A stretch of DNA of 64,000 nucleotides from NCBI RefSeq assembly GCF_001461695.1, contig NZ_AUTC01000110.1, positions 61,798 through 125,797 of the forward strand. The letters run 5' to 3'. The notes under the pieces are model-generated. The model was not told the DNA's origin, searched no databases, and was given only the letters and a program-made list of their open reading frames with translations. Below are positions 45,545 through 55,381 of this stretch, piece by piece (the stretch's first letter is position 1; every line of letters starts with the position of its first letter). A program made the position numbers and the translations under genes. The DNA is from Sinorhizobium fredii USDA 205 (lineage in GTDB: Bacteria; Pseudomonadota; Alphaproteobacteria; Rhizobiales; Rhizobiaceae).

Positions 45545-46441
45545 TTATTTAGCTACCTCCGCCAGTTCCCTGATCGTCGCCGCAAGCCGTCTGCTTCCGC
45601 CGGGAATCCAACCGAGCGCGCGCAGCTTCTCGGTGGACATCTCCTTGAAATCGCCCCTCTCGACCACCGCCGGCAGAGGGTGTGGGCAGCCGGTTGCCGC
45701 CTGAAGAATGGAAAGAATCTCGCGATTGCCGGTCAGCACGTCCGAGACGTTGAAAACCTGTCCGGAAATCTTCGCCGGATCGGCTTCCAGCATGAGGCGT
45801 ACGGCCGCGGCGACGTCGTCGCCATGCACTTCCGTGCCGACGCGCGGCGCGATTGGCCGACCGGCGAGGTAGTCGGCAAAAAGGCCGCTCCATTTGTGCT
45901 GCCGGCCAGGGCCGGCGGGGCCATAGACGCCGGTGACGCGCAGGCTGGCGGTGACGAATTCATGGCCGGCGACCGACTTCAAGGCGTCTTCGGCGGCGAG
46001 CTTCACCGCGCCATAGAGCGTGTCGGGCTCGGTTGGCGAGGTCTCGTCGACGACGCTCGACACGCTCTTGCCGTAGACGGCGCGGCTCGACAGGAAAAGG
46101 CAGCGACGCACGCCGGTGATGCGTGCCGCCTCAAACAGCCGGACCGACCCGTCGAGATTGGCGCGGCTAAAGCCCTCCGGGTCATCCCCTTCGCCGCCGC
46201 GGTATTTGCCCTCGACATGCTCGAAGGCGGCGTGGACGAAATAGGAGATATTGTCGAAGGCGGCGATCTGCTCGGCGTCCGTATCGAGCTGCAGCGGCAC
46301 GTAGGAAACCGGCTGTGAGAAGAAACTCTCCGACGGTCGCGAGCGGCCGCCGACGGTGACCTCGTAGCCGCTTGCAAGCAGGTGCTCGACGATGAAACGG
46401 CCGACGAAGCCGGTGCCGCCGGAGACCAGGACGCGGGTCAT
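45545..46441 (-). CDS. NAD-dependent epimerase/dehydratase, SqdC-like candidate
   Basis: A 298-residue extended short-chain dehydrogenase: MTRVLVSGGTGFVGRFIVEHL, the catalytic YGAVK with FLSSRAVYG, and VTGVYGPAG. It is the third gene of the sulfolipid cluster and overlaps the preceding glycosyltransferase by four bases. In Rhodobacter and Sinorhizobium the sqd cluster contains a reductase-like sqdC, which this gene probably represents; I do not give the symbol because the evidence is mainly position. The ATG at 46441 is fixed by the overlap. Confidence 0.82.
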   Translation of the reverse strand: MTRVLVSGGTGFVGRFIVEHLLASGYEVTVGGRSRPSESFFSQPVSYVPLQLDTDAEQIAAFDNISYFVHAAFEHVEGKYRGGEGDDPEGFSRANLDGSVRLFEAARITGVRRCLFLSSRAVYGKSVSSVVDETSPTEPDTLYGAVKLAAEDALKSVAGHEFVTASLRVTGVYGPAGPGRQHKWSGLFADYLAGRPIAPRVGTEVHGDDVAAAVRLMLEADPAKISGQVFNVSDVLTGNREILSILQAATGCPHPLPAVVERGDFKEMSTEKLRALGWIPGGSRRLAATIRELAEVAK

Positions 46442-47319
46442 GGCGAGGCGGGATCGGCTTGCTGGGCCGGATTGGCGAGCATAGCGACGTCGGGGATATT
46501 TTCGCCTGCCAGATAGGCATGCCAGAGATCGATCAGCGGCCGCAGCTGTTCCACCCGCGGATGGTCCTTCTCCCACGGTTTTTCATACTGATAATGCAAG
46601 ACGCCGATCGACTGCCAATCCCACAGCGCCGGCAGGTTGAACCAGACATATTGCAGCATGTTCATCATCACAGGCAGGCCATGCCAGTCGGGGAAGAAAG
46701 TCTGGAGGAAGGTCTGGTCGGTGCGCGGCCAGAAGGCACCCGGTGCGTCGAGGGCCGCAAGCATGTTCTCGAAGGTCTCAAGCGACGGTTTCGCGACGAA
46801 GACACCTGAGTTCAGCCGGTGAAAATCGGCGAGGCTCTCGTAGACATTCGGTGCGGCGGAAAACTCCGGATAGAGGAAGAGCCTGTCGATATTGCGCAGC
46901 ACGATCGCGTCGGCGTCGATGAAGATGCAACTCTCATATTCGACGAGCTGCCAGAGCCGGAGCTTGCAGAAATTGTCGAGCGGCGAGTGGAAGTCGGGTT
47001 TCCGGCCTTTGGTGAAGGGCGCCTTCTCGTGGACGTTGCGACGCGCATGCCGGGCATTGAATTCGTCCGAGAGCGGCAGCAGCTCGGTTCCGATCAGGCG
47101 GCAGTCGAATTCGGTGAGCGGATCGAGCGCGGCGGCATCCACCCCGCCGGTGTAGAGCACGACGATATCCGCTGGCGTCCGCGTCAGGCGGATCGACCGC
47201 AACAGGGCCTTTGCGCCGAGAGCGTAGTCGGCATTGGTGACGAGCGTGACGAAGGCCTGGTGCGCCGCCGCCGGGGATGACGGCCCCAATTCTTCCGGAT
47301 TGGCGACGGCGGGGTTCAT
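46438..47319 (-). CDS. sqdD: Glycosyltransferase family 8 protein of sulfolipid synthesis
   Basis: A 293-residue glycogenin-like GT8 enzyme: FVTLVTNADYALGAKALLRSI, the metal-binding CIFIDADAIVL (DxD), LNSGVFVAKPS and PWEKDHPR near the end. SqdD is thought to transfer sulfoquinovose from UDP-sulfoquinovose in sulfoquinovosyl diacylglycerol synthesis. It overlaps both neighbours by four bases (ATGA), so all three sqd genes are translationally coupled. Confidence 0.85.
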   Translation of the reverse strand: MNPAVANPEELGPSSPAAAHQAFVTLVTNADYALGAKALLRSIRLTRTPADIVVLYTGGVDAAALDPLTEFDCRLIGTELLPLSDEFNARHARRNVHEKAPFTKGRKPDFHSPLDNFCKLRLWQLVEYESCIFIDADAIVLRNIDRLFLYPEFSAAPNVYESLADFHRLNSGVFVAKPSLETFENMLAALDAPGAFWPRTDQTFLQTFFPDWHGLPVMMNMLQYVWFNLPALWDWQSIGVLHYQYEKPWEKDHPRVEQLRPLIDLWHAYLAGENIPDVAMLANPAQQADPASP

Positions 47320-48536
47320 GAGACGGATTTCAGCCGCTTGCCCTCCGGATCATGGTTGATCAGGGAGGCGATGTCCTTCGTCCAGGCGGAGACGGCCGGC
47401 ACCCGCGAGCGGTCGACCCGATAGGCGAATTTCTTCGCCACGTCGACGATCTCCGAAAGCAGCCCGTCTTCGAGCCGGATCGGATCGAGTCCGAGCGCCA
47501 AAAACTTCTCGTTATGCACGACGAGATCGTTCTCGGCCGCTTCCTTGCGCGGGTTCGGCAACCAGGCGATCTTCGAGCCGGTCATCCGCGCGATCATCTC
47601 GGCTAGGTCGCGGATGCGGTGCGTCTCGGTCATCTGGTTGAAGATCTCGACGCGGCTGCCGCGCGCCGGCGGGTTGTTGAGCGCGAGCTCGATGCAGCGC
47701 ACCGAATCCTGGATGTGAATGAAGGCGCGGGTCTGGCCACCGCTGCCGTGGACCGTCAGCGGATAGCCGATCGCCGCCTGGATCAGGAAGCGGTTGAGCA
47801 CCGTGCCGTAGTCGCCATCGTAGTCGAAGCGGTTGATGAGCTGCGGATGCCGCCGCGTCTGTCCCGTATGGGTGCCCCAGACGATGCCCTGGTGCAGGTC
47901 GGTGATCCGAAGCCCGTCATTCTTCGCGTAGAACTGGAAGAGCAACTGATCGAGGCACTTGGTCATGTGGTAGATCGAGCCCGGATTGGACGGGTAGAGG
48001 ATCTCTTGGCTGACCGTCTCGCCGTCCATCGTCTCGACGCCCACCGGCAGATATCCCTCGGGAATCGCCGCGCCGATCGTCGAATAGCCGTAGACGCCCA
48101 TTGTGCCGAGATGCACGAGATGGGCGTCGAGGTCGAGTTCGACCAGCGCGTTCAGCAGATTATGCGTGGCGTTGACGTTGTTGTTGACGGTGTAGTTCTT
48201 GTGCCGGTCGCTCTTCATGGAGTAGGGCGCGGCACGCTGCTCGGCGAAATGCACGATGGCGTCGGGGCGATGTTCGGCAAGCCACTTCTTCAGCAGCTCG
48301 TAGTCGCGGGCGAGGTCGATCAGGTTGAAATGGATGCGCCGGCCTGTCTCGGCGTGCCAGATGCGGGTGCGCTCCTGAATGGAATCCATCGGCGTCAAGG
48401 ATTGCACGCCGAGCTCGGTGTCGATCCAGCGGCGGGACAGATTGTCGAGAATATGGATGTCATGGCCCGCATCGGACAGATGCAACGCGGTGGGCCAGCC
48501 GACAAAACCATCACCGCCGAGGATTGCAATCTTCAT
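47316..48536 (-). CDS. sqdB: UDP-sulfoquinovose synthase
   Basis: A 406-residue NAD-dependent enzyme that makes UDP-sulfoquinovose from UDP-glucose and sulfite, the head group donor of sulfolipid. It begins MKIAILGGDGFVGWPTALHL, with LDNLSRRWIDTELG, FAEQRAAPYSMKS, GTMGVYGYS and the YHMTK catalytic pair, and HGSGGQTRAFIHIQDSVRC. Length and blocks match SQD1/SqdB. The ATG at 48536 fits the family. It is the first gene of the operon, divergent from ybgC. Confidence 0.95.
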   Translation of the reverse strand: MKIAILGGDGFVGWPTALHLSDAGHDIHILDNLSRRWIDTELGVQSLTPMDSIQERTRIWHAETGRRIHFNLIDLARDYELLKKWLAEHRPDAIVHFAEQRAAPYSMKSDRHKNYTVNNNVNATHNLLNALVELDLDAHLVHLGTMGVYGYSTIGAAIPEGYLPVGVETMDGETVSQEILYPSNPGSIYHMTKCLDQLLFQFYAKNDGLRITDLHQGIVWGTHTGQTRRHPQLINRFDYDGDYGTVLNRFLIQAAIGYPLTVHGSGGQTRAFIHIQDSVRCIELALNNPPARGSRVEIFNQMTETHRIRDLAEMIARMTGSKIAWLPNPRKEAAENDLVVHNEKFLALGLDPIRLEDGLLSEIVDVAKKFAYRVDRSRVPAVSAWTKDIASLINHDPEGKRLKSVS

Positions 48537-48661
48537 GCACGATTCTCCTGATCGCGAAGGGACAGGGTGACCTGATAGGATAGGATTGTGACAAAGCTGC
48601 AATGCTTGCAAATGTCTTTTGGTTCCTGCACAGAAAAAGCAAAATCCTCCCGGAGAATGCC

Positions 48662-49114
48662 ATGTCACTGATTTCGCTTGCCGGCGAGCTGACCGAGACC
48701 GGCCACCGTTTGATCCAGCGGGTCTATTACGAAGACACCGATTTTTCCGGCGTCGTCTACCACGCGCGCTACCTGCATTTCATGGAGCGTGCCCGAACCG
48801 ACTATCTGCGGTTGCTCGGCGTGGAGCAGGCGTCGCTCGCCATCGAGAGCGATGCGGAAGGCCTTGTCTTCGTCGTTCACCGCATGGAGATCGACTTCAA
48901 ATCGCCGGCGCGCATGGACGACATCCTGACGATCGAGACGACCACGGAGAAGGCCGGCGGTGCCAAGATGGTGCTGCAGCAGGAGATCCGCCGCGCCGGG
49001 GCGTTGCTGATCGCGGCCAAGGTGATCATCGCGGTGATCAACGGACAGGGCCGCCCGCGCCGATTGCCGGAAGCGCTGGCGACGAAGTTCCTGGCAGCGC
49101 AGCGAGCAGCGTAA
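48662..49114 (+). CDS. ybgC: Tol-Pal associated acyl-CoA thioesterase YbgC
   Basis: A 150-residue hot-dog-fold thioesterase with RVYYEDTDFSGVVYHARYLHFMERARTDYLR, including the catalytic aspartate, and VVHRMEIDFKSPARMDD. In most bacteria ybgC directly precedes tolQ; here the ku and ligD genes on the opposite strand separate them by about 3.9 kb. The ATG at 48662 (MSLISLAGEL) fits the family start. It is divergent from sqdB. Confidence 0.93.
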   Translation: MSLISLAGELTETGHRLIQRVYYEDTDFSGVVYHARYLHFMERARTDYLRLLGVEQASLAIESDAEGLVFVVHRMEIDFKSPARMDDILTIETTTEKAGGAKMVLQQEIRRAGALLIAAKVIIAVINGQGRPRRLPEALATKFLAAQRAA

Positions 49115-49130
49115 AGGCAATTATTTCCAT

Positions 49131-49174
49131 GCATGTCGTTGCCCCAAAACCGCGCACACTTTTGGGCGACATGC
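49131..49174. repeat. ATGCATGTCG-type dispersed palindrome, copy 1
   Basis: GCATGTCG (49131-49138), then CCCCAAAACCGCGCACACTTTTGGG, then CGACATGC (49167-49174). The same palindrome is found at 63854-63900 and as a half-copy at 56777-56811. It lies between the convergent ends of ybgC and ligD, one base before the ligD stop codon. Confidence 0.82.
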
Positions 49175-49175
49175 G

Positions 49176-51776
49176 TTACTTCGCGACCGAATCCATCATC
49201 TTCTTCGTGAGTGACTGCTTCACCTTGCCGATGTCGCGCCACGGGTCGGTGTCCGCTTCGATGCGCTCGAGAATATCGCCGATGTGGAAGGTGTTGGCCG
49301 CGCTCAGCCGTTCGAGCTCATCCCAACCGACCGGCGTGGCGATCGGCCCGCCTTCGCGGGCACGGCTGGAATAGGGGGCGATCGCCGTGGCGCCGCGCTC
49401 GTTTCTCAGCCAGTCGATGAAGATTCGCCCCTTCCGCTTCGCCTTTGACATGGTGGCAACGAATTGATCCGGATCGCGATCGGCGATGTTCTGCGCCACG
49501 GCCTTGGCGAAACTCTTTGCGTCGTCCCAACTGGCCCGCCGGACAAGCGGCACGACGACGTGAACGCCTTTGCCGCCGGTCACCAGCGCAAAGGACTGCA
49601 GGCCGATGTCCGCCAGTTCGGTGCGCAAGGCGACAGCGGCGTTCTTCACGGTCGTGAAGTCGACGCTCGGATCGGGGTCGAAGTCGAAGACCAACCGGTC
49701 AGGCGTTTCCAGCTTGTCGATCGTCGCGCCCCAGATATGGAACTCGAGCGTGCCCATCTGCACGGCGGCGACCAGGCCCTTGGCGTCGTGCACATACATG
49801 TAATTCTCGGTCTCGCCTGAGGACTCGGTGATCGGCACTTCGCGGATCGCCTCCGGGAAGCCGTCGTTTGTGTGTTTCTGGAAAAAACAGTGCCGCTGCC
49901 CGCCCTGGGGGCAGCGCACCAGCGAAACGGGATGGTCGGCGGCAAAGGGCAGCATCCTGTCGGCGACAACGGCGTAGTAGCGGGCAAGATCGATCTTGGT
50001 GATGCCCTGACCTTCGAAGAGGATTCGGTCGGGATGCGAGATGTGGATGCCGAGGACATCGGTATCGCCCTTGGTAGGCGACGCCTTGTTCGTCTTGGCG
50101 GACGGTTTGCTCTTCGCGGCCCCCGGCGCGGCGTCTGTCGGCTTTGCTGTTTCCAGTTTCACGGCCTTGGCCTCCTTGTCCTCGCGCATTCCCTCGAATG
50201 AGCCGTGGCGGACATGTCCGTCGGCGGTAAATTCGGCGAAATCCACCTCGGCTACCAGATCTGGCTTCAGCCAGACCGCATTTCGCATTCTTTCCCGTGG
50301 CACGCTGTCGAAGGGCGGCGTCTCGCGTCTGCGCCTTGCAAAGGCGGCAGCAAGTTCCTGCATGACCTTTTCGCCGAAGCCGGTACCGACGCCGCCGCGA
50401 TAGACCAATTTTCCCTCCTCGAAAGTGCCGACGAGGATCGAGGCGAATGGCCGCCCTTTCTTCGATGACGGCGTATAGCCGCCGATGACGAATTCCTGAC
50501 GCTTGGTGCATTTGACCTTGAGCCAGCTTCGGGTGCGACCGCTGCGATAGGGCGCCTTCGCCTCCTTGGCGATGATACCCTCCTGGCCCGCCTTGCATAT
50601 CGCGGCAAGCACATGCTCGCCATTGCCCTCAACGTGCTCGCTGTACTGAACGGTCGCGGCGGTGGTGCCGAGCGAGTCGAGCAGAACTTTCAGCTTTTCC
50701 TTCCGCTCGATGAGCGGCTCGCGGCTGAGGTCCTTGCCGTCGAGTTCGATGAGGTCGAAGGCGTAGAGCCTCGTGCTGGCGCCGGTTCTGAGGGCCTTCT
50801 GCAGCGCCGAAAAGCTTGAGCCCGCGTCCGACAGCGCCACCACCTCGCCGTCGATCAGGGCGGATTTGCAATCGAGCTCGGCAAGGGCGGCCGCAATCGC
50901 CGGGAACTTCTCGGTCCAGTCGAGGCCATTGCGGGTGTAGCAGCGGACAGTGCCGCCACCGATGGCACATATCAGGCGGTAACCGTCGAACTTGGCTTCG
51001 TTCAGCCACGTCTCGCCGGCGGGTGCTTTCGTTACCAGCGTTGCGAGCTGCGGGGCCTTGAAGGCGGGCAGCTTGCCGGAAGGTCTGCGTGCCGACCGCC
51101 TGCGAGCGTTATCGTTCTCGGCAATTGCGCCGGCCTTGAGGTTGGCCGCCGTGCTCTTGTTGGAATGCCAGACGCGCGCCCGTTTTTCACCCTTGCCGCC
51201 GGCGATCTCGTCCATCGTGCGGCCCGTCACTACGCTGGTGATGTTCTCCTTGATCAGGTTCTCGCCGTCCTCGGAGGCGATCTCGTCCGTCTCCTTGACG
51301 AGCAGCCAGTTTTCGCGCTTCTCGCCGTCGCGCGGCCGCATGCGCACCAGCGCCCAGCCCCCCTTCATTCGGCTGCCATGCAGCTTGAACGAAAGCTTGC
51401 CCTTCTTCAGACCTTTCGATGGGTCACCTTCCGGCTCCCACCAGCCGGTATCCCAGAGCATCACCGTGCCGCCGCCATACTCTCCTTCCGGTATCGTTCC
51501 CTCGAAGTCGCCATAGGCGAGGGGGTGATCCTCGGTGCGGATGGCGAGGCGCTTGTCCTCCGGGTTGAGGCTTGGACCGCGGGTGACGGCCCAGCTCTTC
51601 AGGACGCCCTCCCATTCGAGGCGGAAATCGTAGTGCAGCCGGGTCGCGTCGTGCTTCTGGACGAGAAAACGCTTCCTGCCGGCATGCGTTCGAGCGACTG
51701 CGCCCTTCGGTTCGCGTGTCTTGGTAAAATCACGGCGTCGATTGTATTCCGAGAGCGGTTCACTGCGCGCGGCCAT
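49176..51776 (-). CDS. ligD: DNA ligase D (NHEJ)
   Basis: An 866-residue multidomain repair enzyme acting with Ku in bacterial non-homologous end joining. From the N terminus: a 3'-phosphoesterase domain (about 20-190; HDATRLHYDFRLEWEGVLKSWAV, AYGDFEGTIPEGEYGGG); an ATP-dependent ligase domain (about 240-540; the AMP-accepting lysine in NEAKFDGYRL, LIDGEVVAL, EGIIAKE, WLKVKC); a lysine/alanine-rich linker; and a polymerase/primase domain (about 590-866; LVRCPQGG, FDFDPDPSVDF with the metal aspartates, TGGKGVHVVVPL). All three catalytic modules look complete. It follows ku by nine bases on the minus strand. Confidence 0.95.
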   Translation of the reverse strand: MAARSEPLSEYNRRRDFTKTREPKGAVARTHAGRKRFLVQKHDATRLHYDFRLEWEGVLKSWAVTRGPSLNPEDKRLAIRTEDHPLAYGDFEGTIPEGEYGGGTVMLWDTGWWEPEGDPSKGLKKGKLSFKLHGSRMKGGWALVRMRPRDGEKRENWLLVKETDEIASEDGENLIKENITSVVTGRTMDEIAGGKGEKRARVWHSNKSTAANLKAGAIAENDNARRRSARRPSGKLPAFKAPQLATLVTKAPAGETWLNEAKFDGYRLICAIGGGTVRCYTRNGLDWTEKFPAIAAALAELDCKSALIDGEVVALSDAGSSFSALQKALRTGASTRLYAFDLIELDGKDLSREPLIERKEKLKVLLDSLGTTAATVQYSEHVEGNGEHVLAAICKAGQEGIIAKEAKAPYRSGRTRSWLKVKCTKRQEFVIGGYTPSSKKGRPFASILVGTFEEGKLVYRGGVGTGFGEKVMQELAAAFARRRRETPPFDSVPRERMRNAVWLKPDLVAEVDFAEFTADGHVRHGSFEGMREDKEAKAVKLETAKPTDAAPGAAKSKPSAKTNKASPTKGDTDVLGIHISHPDRILFEGQGITKIDLARYYAVVADRMLPFAADHPVSLVRCPQGGQRHCFFQKHTNDGFPEAIREVPITESSGETENYMYVHDAKGLVAAVQMGTLEFHIWGATIDKLETPDRLVFDFDPDPSVDFTTVKNAAVALRTELADIGLQSFALVTGGKGVHVVVPLVRRASWDDAKSFAKAVAQNIADRDPDQFVATMSKAKRKGRIFIDWLRNERGATAIAPYSSRAREGGPIATPVGWDELERLSAANTFHIGDILERIEADTDPWRDIGKVKQSLTKKMMDSVAK

Positions 51777-51785
51777 CGATCGTCC

Positions 51786-52640
51786 TCAAGCCGATTTCCG
51801 CCGGGCGCGGCGCGAAGACGACTGCGCCTTTGCCGGCTTCTTCTTGGGTTCGTTGCTTTCGAGGCTCTTCTTCAGGGCGGCCATGAGGTCCACGACATTG
51901 TCGCCGCGACGCTCAGGACGCTCGCCTTCCTCGACCTCGATACGCGCCGACTTACCCTTCATCTTGCGTTTGACAAGCTCCCGAAGCGCCGTCGCGTAAT
52001 TGTCCTTGAAGGCCTTGGCGTCGAAGGGAGCGGTCTTGCGCTCGATCAGCGCTGCGGCGACTTCCAGCAGTTCCTTGTCGGCTTTCTTGCCGGATATGTC
52101 CGAGAACATCGGGTCGGCCTTCCGCAGCTCGTCGGCATAGCGCAGCGTCTCGAGGAGCAGGCCGTCGCCGCAGGGTTTCACCGCGACGAGATATTCCCGG
52201 CCGCGCAGCGTCAGTTGCCCGAGCCCGATCTTGTTCGCCGTCTTCAATGCATCACGGACGACGCGGTAGGCATCCTCGGCCAGATCGTCCGCCGGAACGA
52301 GGTAGTGGGGTTTGTCGAAATAGAGCGGCGGAATCTCGCCGACATCGACGAACTGAACCAGTTCCAGCGTCTTCTTGGTCTCGAGCTTGATCGCGTCGAC
52401 CTCCTCCGGGTCGAGCAGGACGTATCTGTCGTCTTCGTATTCAAAACCCTTGACGATTTCGTCGACGTCGACCGGTCCGACGCCTTCGACGACTTTCTCG
52501 TAGTGGATGGGCTTGCCGGAGGGCTTGTGGATTTGCCGAAACGAAATGCTCGCGCCGGAGCGGGTCGCGCTGAACAGCTCGACCGCGATCGACACCAGCG
52601 ACAGGCGAAGCTGCCCTTTCCAAAGTGCGCGCGCCGCCAT
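51786..52640 (-). CDS. ku: Non-homologous end joining protein Ku
   Basis: A 284-residue bacterial Ku, the ring that binds DNA ends and recruits LigD. It begins MAARALWKGQLRLSLVSIAVELFSAT, contains FRQIHKPSGKPIHYEKVVEG, RYVLLDPEEVDAI and FDKPHYLVPA, and ends in a lysine- and arginine-rich tail (KKKPAKAQSSSRRARRKSA) typical of DNA-end binding. The ku-ligD pair is transcribed opposite to the flanking ybgC and tolQ genes. Confidence 0.95.
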   Translation of the reverse strand: MAARALWKGQLRLSLVSIAVELFSATRSGASISFRQIHKPSGKPIHYEKVVEGVGPVDVDEIVKGFEYEDDRYVLLDPEEVDAIKLETKKTLELVQFVDVGEIPPLYFDKPHYLVPADDLAEDAYRVVRDALKTANKIGLGQLTLRGREYLVAVKPCGDGLLLETLRYADELRKADPMFSDISGKKADKELLEVAAALIERKTAPFDAKAFKDNYATALRELVKRKMKGKSARIEVEEGERPERRGDNVVDLMAALKKSLESNEPKKKPAKAQSSSRRARRKSA

Positions 52641-53018
52641 CGCTATGTCCCTCTCAGCCGGCGCCGCGTCGCTGCGGCCGAACCACGGTGACCGTTTCGC
52701 CTCGGTTGTATTCTCGCTTGAGCGCCCATTGACCGGAAACGTGCGAGCTTTGGCGAAGTTCCGCGCCGCAGCCGCCGGCCAAGCCGCTCCGGTAACACTC
52801 CCTTAACGATAATAGTGTCTTTATCTGTGTATCAGGATTTGTGCAGTGCACGTCATCCTTTGACCAAAATTGACGGCAAGAAGGCAGGCTGAAGCGAGTA
52901 GATCGCAATTGCCGCGAACGGCGGCGATGCCGGGGCATTTTGCAGCAGGACGTTTGGGCGACCCGGTCATGAGCACGCGTTGCTCCTGCCGGGTGTTTGG
53001 ATTCGGGGACTGAGATCG
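52641..53018. other. 378-base divergent region between ku and tolQ
   Basis: No gene is seen. It holds the promoters of ku-ligD and of the tol operon. Features are an AT-rich stretch AACGATAATAGTGTCTTTAT around 52806-52825 and the short palindrome GTGCAGTGCAC (52841-52851). No regulator site could be assigned. Confidence 0.4.
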
Positions 53019-53741
53019 ATGGAACAGGTTGGATTGGCCGCGGCGAGCGATGTGACTCTCTGGTCGCTGTTCATGCAAGCGGGCTTGGTGGTCAAGCTGG
53101 TCATGCTGGGGCTGATTGCAGCTTCGGTCTGGACCTGGGCGATCGTCGTCGACAAGTCGCTCAATTACGGACGCGTGCGCCGGCAGCTCGACAATTTCGA
53201 GCAGGTCTTCTGGTCCGGCCAGTCGCTCGAGGAGCTCTACCGCACCCTCTCCGATCGGCAGACGACCGGCATGGGCGCGATCTTCGTCTCGGCGATGCGC
53301 GAGTGGAAGAAGAGCTTCGAACGCGGCGCCCGATCGCCAATCGGCCTGCAGATGCGCATCGACCGCGCCATGGATGTGACGCTCGCCCGCGAATCCGAAT
53401 CGCTCGAGGCGCGGCTCGGCTCGCTGGCGACGATCGGTTCGTCGGCTCCCTTCATCGGCCTCTTCGGCACCGTCGTCGGTATCATGACCTCGTTCCAGGC
53501 GATCGCCGGCTCGAAATCGACCAACCTCGCCGTTGTTGCGCCCGGTATCGCGGAGGCGCTGCTGGCGACCGCCATCGGCCTGCTCGCCGCTATCCCCGCC
53601 GTCATCGCCTACAACAAGTTCACCGCCGATGCCGGCAAGCTCAGCGCCCGCATGGAAGCTTTCGCCGACGAGTTCTCCGCCATCCTGTCGCGGCAGATCG
53701 ACGAGAAGCTGCAGCCTTCTTCGCGCCAGGCCGCGCAATAA
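53019..53741 (+). CDS. tolQ: Tol-Pal system protein TolQ
   Basis: A 240-residue inner-membrane proton-channel subunit. Three membrane helices are visible ([74 protein letters not shown]), with the cytoplasmic loop between the first and second. With TolR it uses the proton gradient to drive TolA in outer-membrane constriction. The ATG at 53019 gives [18 protein letters not shown], the family start. First gene of tolQRAB-pal-cpoB. Confidence 0.96.
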   Translation: MEQVGLAAASDVTLWSLFMQAGLVVKLVMLGLIAASVWTWAIVVDKSLNYGRVRRQLDNFEQVFWSGQSLEELYRTLSDRQTTGMGAIFVSAMREWKKSFERGARSPIGLQMRIDRAMDVTLARESESLEARLGSLATIGSSAPFIGLFGTVVGIMTSFQAIAGSKSTNLAVVAPGIAEALLATAIGLLAAIPAVIAYNKFTADAGKLSARMEAFADEFSAILSRQIDEKLQPSSRQAAQ

Positions 53742-53768
53742 CGACCTTCGAGCACGGAGACGACGCTG

Positions 53769-54221
53769 ATGGGTATGGCAGTAGGCGGAGCCAAGGGATC
53801 GGGCGGCGGACGCCGCCGGCGCAGGGGCAAGGGCGGCACGATCAGCGAAATCAACGTCACGCCACTGGTCGACGTCATGCTGGTGCTCTTGATCATCTTC
53901 ATGGTGGCGGCACCGATGATGACGGTGGGCGTGCCGATCGACCTGCCGGAAACGCAGGCGAAGGCGATGAACGCCGACACCCAGCCGATCACCGTCTCGG
54001 TCAATCCGGCCGGTGAAATCTTCCTCCAGGAGACCCCGATCGGCATCGACGAGGTCGTTCCGAAGCTCGAGGCGATCGCCACGACGGGCTACAACGAGCG
54101 CATCTATGTGCGCGGCGATACCAATGCCGACTACGGCACGGTGATGAAGGTCATGGCGCGCGTCTCGGCGGCCGGCTTCAAGAATCTCGGGCTGGTAACG
54201 CTTCAAGAACAGGAAAAGTGA
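53769..54221 (+). CDS. tolR: Tol-Pal system protein TolR
   Basis: A 150-residue protein with a glycine/arginine-rich N terminus and then one membrane helix holding the essential aspartate ([20 protein letters not shown]). A periplasmic domain follows ([25 protein letters not shown]). It pairs with TolQ. Spacing from tolQ (27 bases) and to tolA (nine bases) indicates an operon. Confidence 0.96.
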   Translation: MGMAVGGAKGSGGGRRRRRGKGGTISEINVTPLVDVMLVLLIIFMVAAPMMTVGVPIDLPETQAKAMNADTQPITVSVNPAGEIFLQETPIGIDEVVPKLEAIATTGYNERIYVRGDTNADYGTVMKVMARVSAAGFKNLGLVTLQEQEK

Positions 54222-54230
54222 TCCCCGGAC

Positions 54231-55301
54231 ATGAAGGGCGGTCTTGCTACATCTGCTGTCCTCCACGCCCTGGTTCTGACCTGGGCGCTGGTGTCGCTTG
54301 GCAGCCCGGCCGAATTTCAGGTCGCGGACGTCGAGGCGCTGCCGGTCGACATCGTGCCGATCACGGATATGACCCAGATCCAGCAGGGCGACAAGAAGGC
54401 GCCGGCCAAGGAAAAGGCCTCACCGGTCCCCACCAAGAAGCCGACGCCGGTCGAGAACGCCGAGAACATCGGCGACAACGATGTGGACCTGAAAACGCCG
54501 CCGAAGCCGGAGAGCAAGCCTGTCGAGAACGAGTCGGCCGCAGCACCGGAGAAAACCGAGAAGGCGCCGCCGACCCCCGATCCGGTGAAGGAGGAAATCG
54601 AGAAGGTCGAGGAGACCAAGCCTGCCTCGGAACCCGCAACCGAAGTTGCAGCACTCCCGGAACCGAAGCAGGAAGTGAAGCCCGAGCCGACGCCAGAACC
54701 GGCGCCAGCCGAGGAACAGCCGGCCGAGAACCCCGAGGCCGAGGCGTTGCCCGACAAGGTCCCGACCCCGCAGGTGAAGCCGAAGGTCGAAAAGCCGGCG
54801 CAGACGGCGAAGACCCCGGAGCGCAAGAAGGAAGAGACCAAGAAGGAGCAGAAGAAGGCGTCCTCACAGAAGGAGAGCGACTTCAACGCCGACGAGATCG
54901 CGGCGCTGCTCAACAAGCAGGAGTCTTCCGGCGGCGGCGCCAAGCGATCGACCGAGGAAGCGGCCCTCGGCGGCAAGAAGACGACCAGCGGCAACACGCT
55001 TTCGCAGAGCGAAATGGACGCGCTGCGCGGTCAGATCCAGAACAACTGGTCGATCATCCCCGGCATGGCCGATGCGGCGGACGTGCGCATCAAGGTGACC
55101 TTCCAGCTCGATCAGAACGGAGAGTTGATCGGCGAACCGGAAGTCGAAGCGACCGGCGGCTCGGACGCGGCACGCCGGGCGCTTGCCAGCGGTGCGCGAC
55201 GCGCCGTTCTTAAATCGGCTCCTTTCACGGCACTGCCCAAAGACAAGTACGATTCGTGGAGTGAGGTGGTCGTCAACTTCGACCCAAGCTCAATGCTCTA
55301 G
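54231..55301 (+). CDS. tolA: Tol-Pal system protein TolA
   Basis: A 356-residue protein that spans the periplasm from the TolQR motor toward Pal. It has an N-terminal membrane helix ([18 protein letters not shown], with the SH...-type motif shared with TonB). A long repetitive proline-, glutamate- and lysine-rich middle (about 70-220) follows. The C-terminal domain is [23 protein letters not shown] with [17 protein letters not shown] strands. The middle is low-complexity and varies freely in length in this family. Confidence 0.93.
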   Translation: MKGGLATSAVLHALVLTWALVSLGSPAEFQVADVEALPVDIVPITDMTQIQQGDKKAPAKEKASPVPTKKPTPVENAENIGDNDVDLKTPPKPESKPVENESAAAPEKTEKAPPTPDPVKEEIEKVEETKPASEPATEVAALPEPKQEVKPEPTPEPAPAEEQPAENPEAEALPDKVPTPQVKPKVEKPAQTAKTPERKKEETKKEQKKASSQKESDFNADEIAALLNKQESSGGGAKRSTEEAALGGKKTTSGNTLSQSEMDALRGQIQNNWSIIPGMADAADVRIKVTFQLDQNGELIGEPEVEATGGSDAARRALASGARRAVLKSAPFTALPKDKYDSWSEVVVNFDPSSML

Positions 55302-55381
55302 ACAGGCTGGGGCGTCATGTGGCGGAAAACCGCGCACAGTTTCCTCGCCCCGCCCAGAAAGATGAAAGGCTGAAAGGCTTT

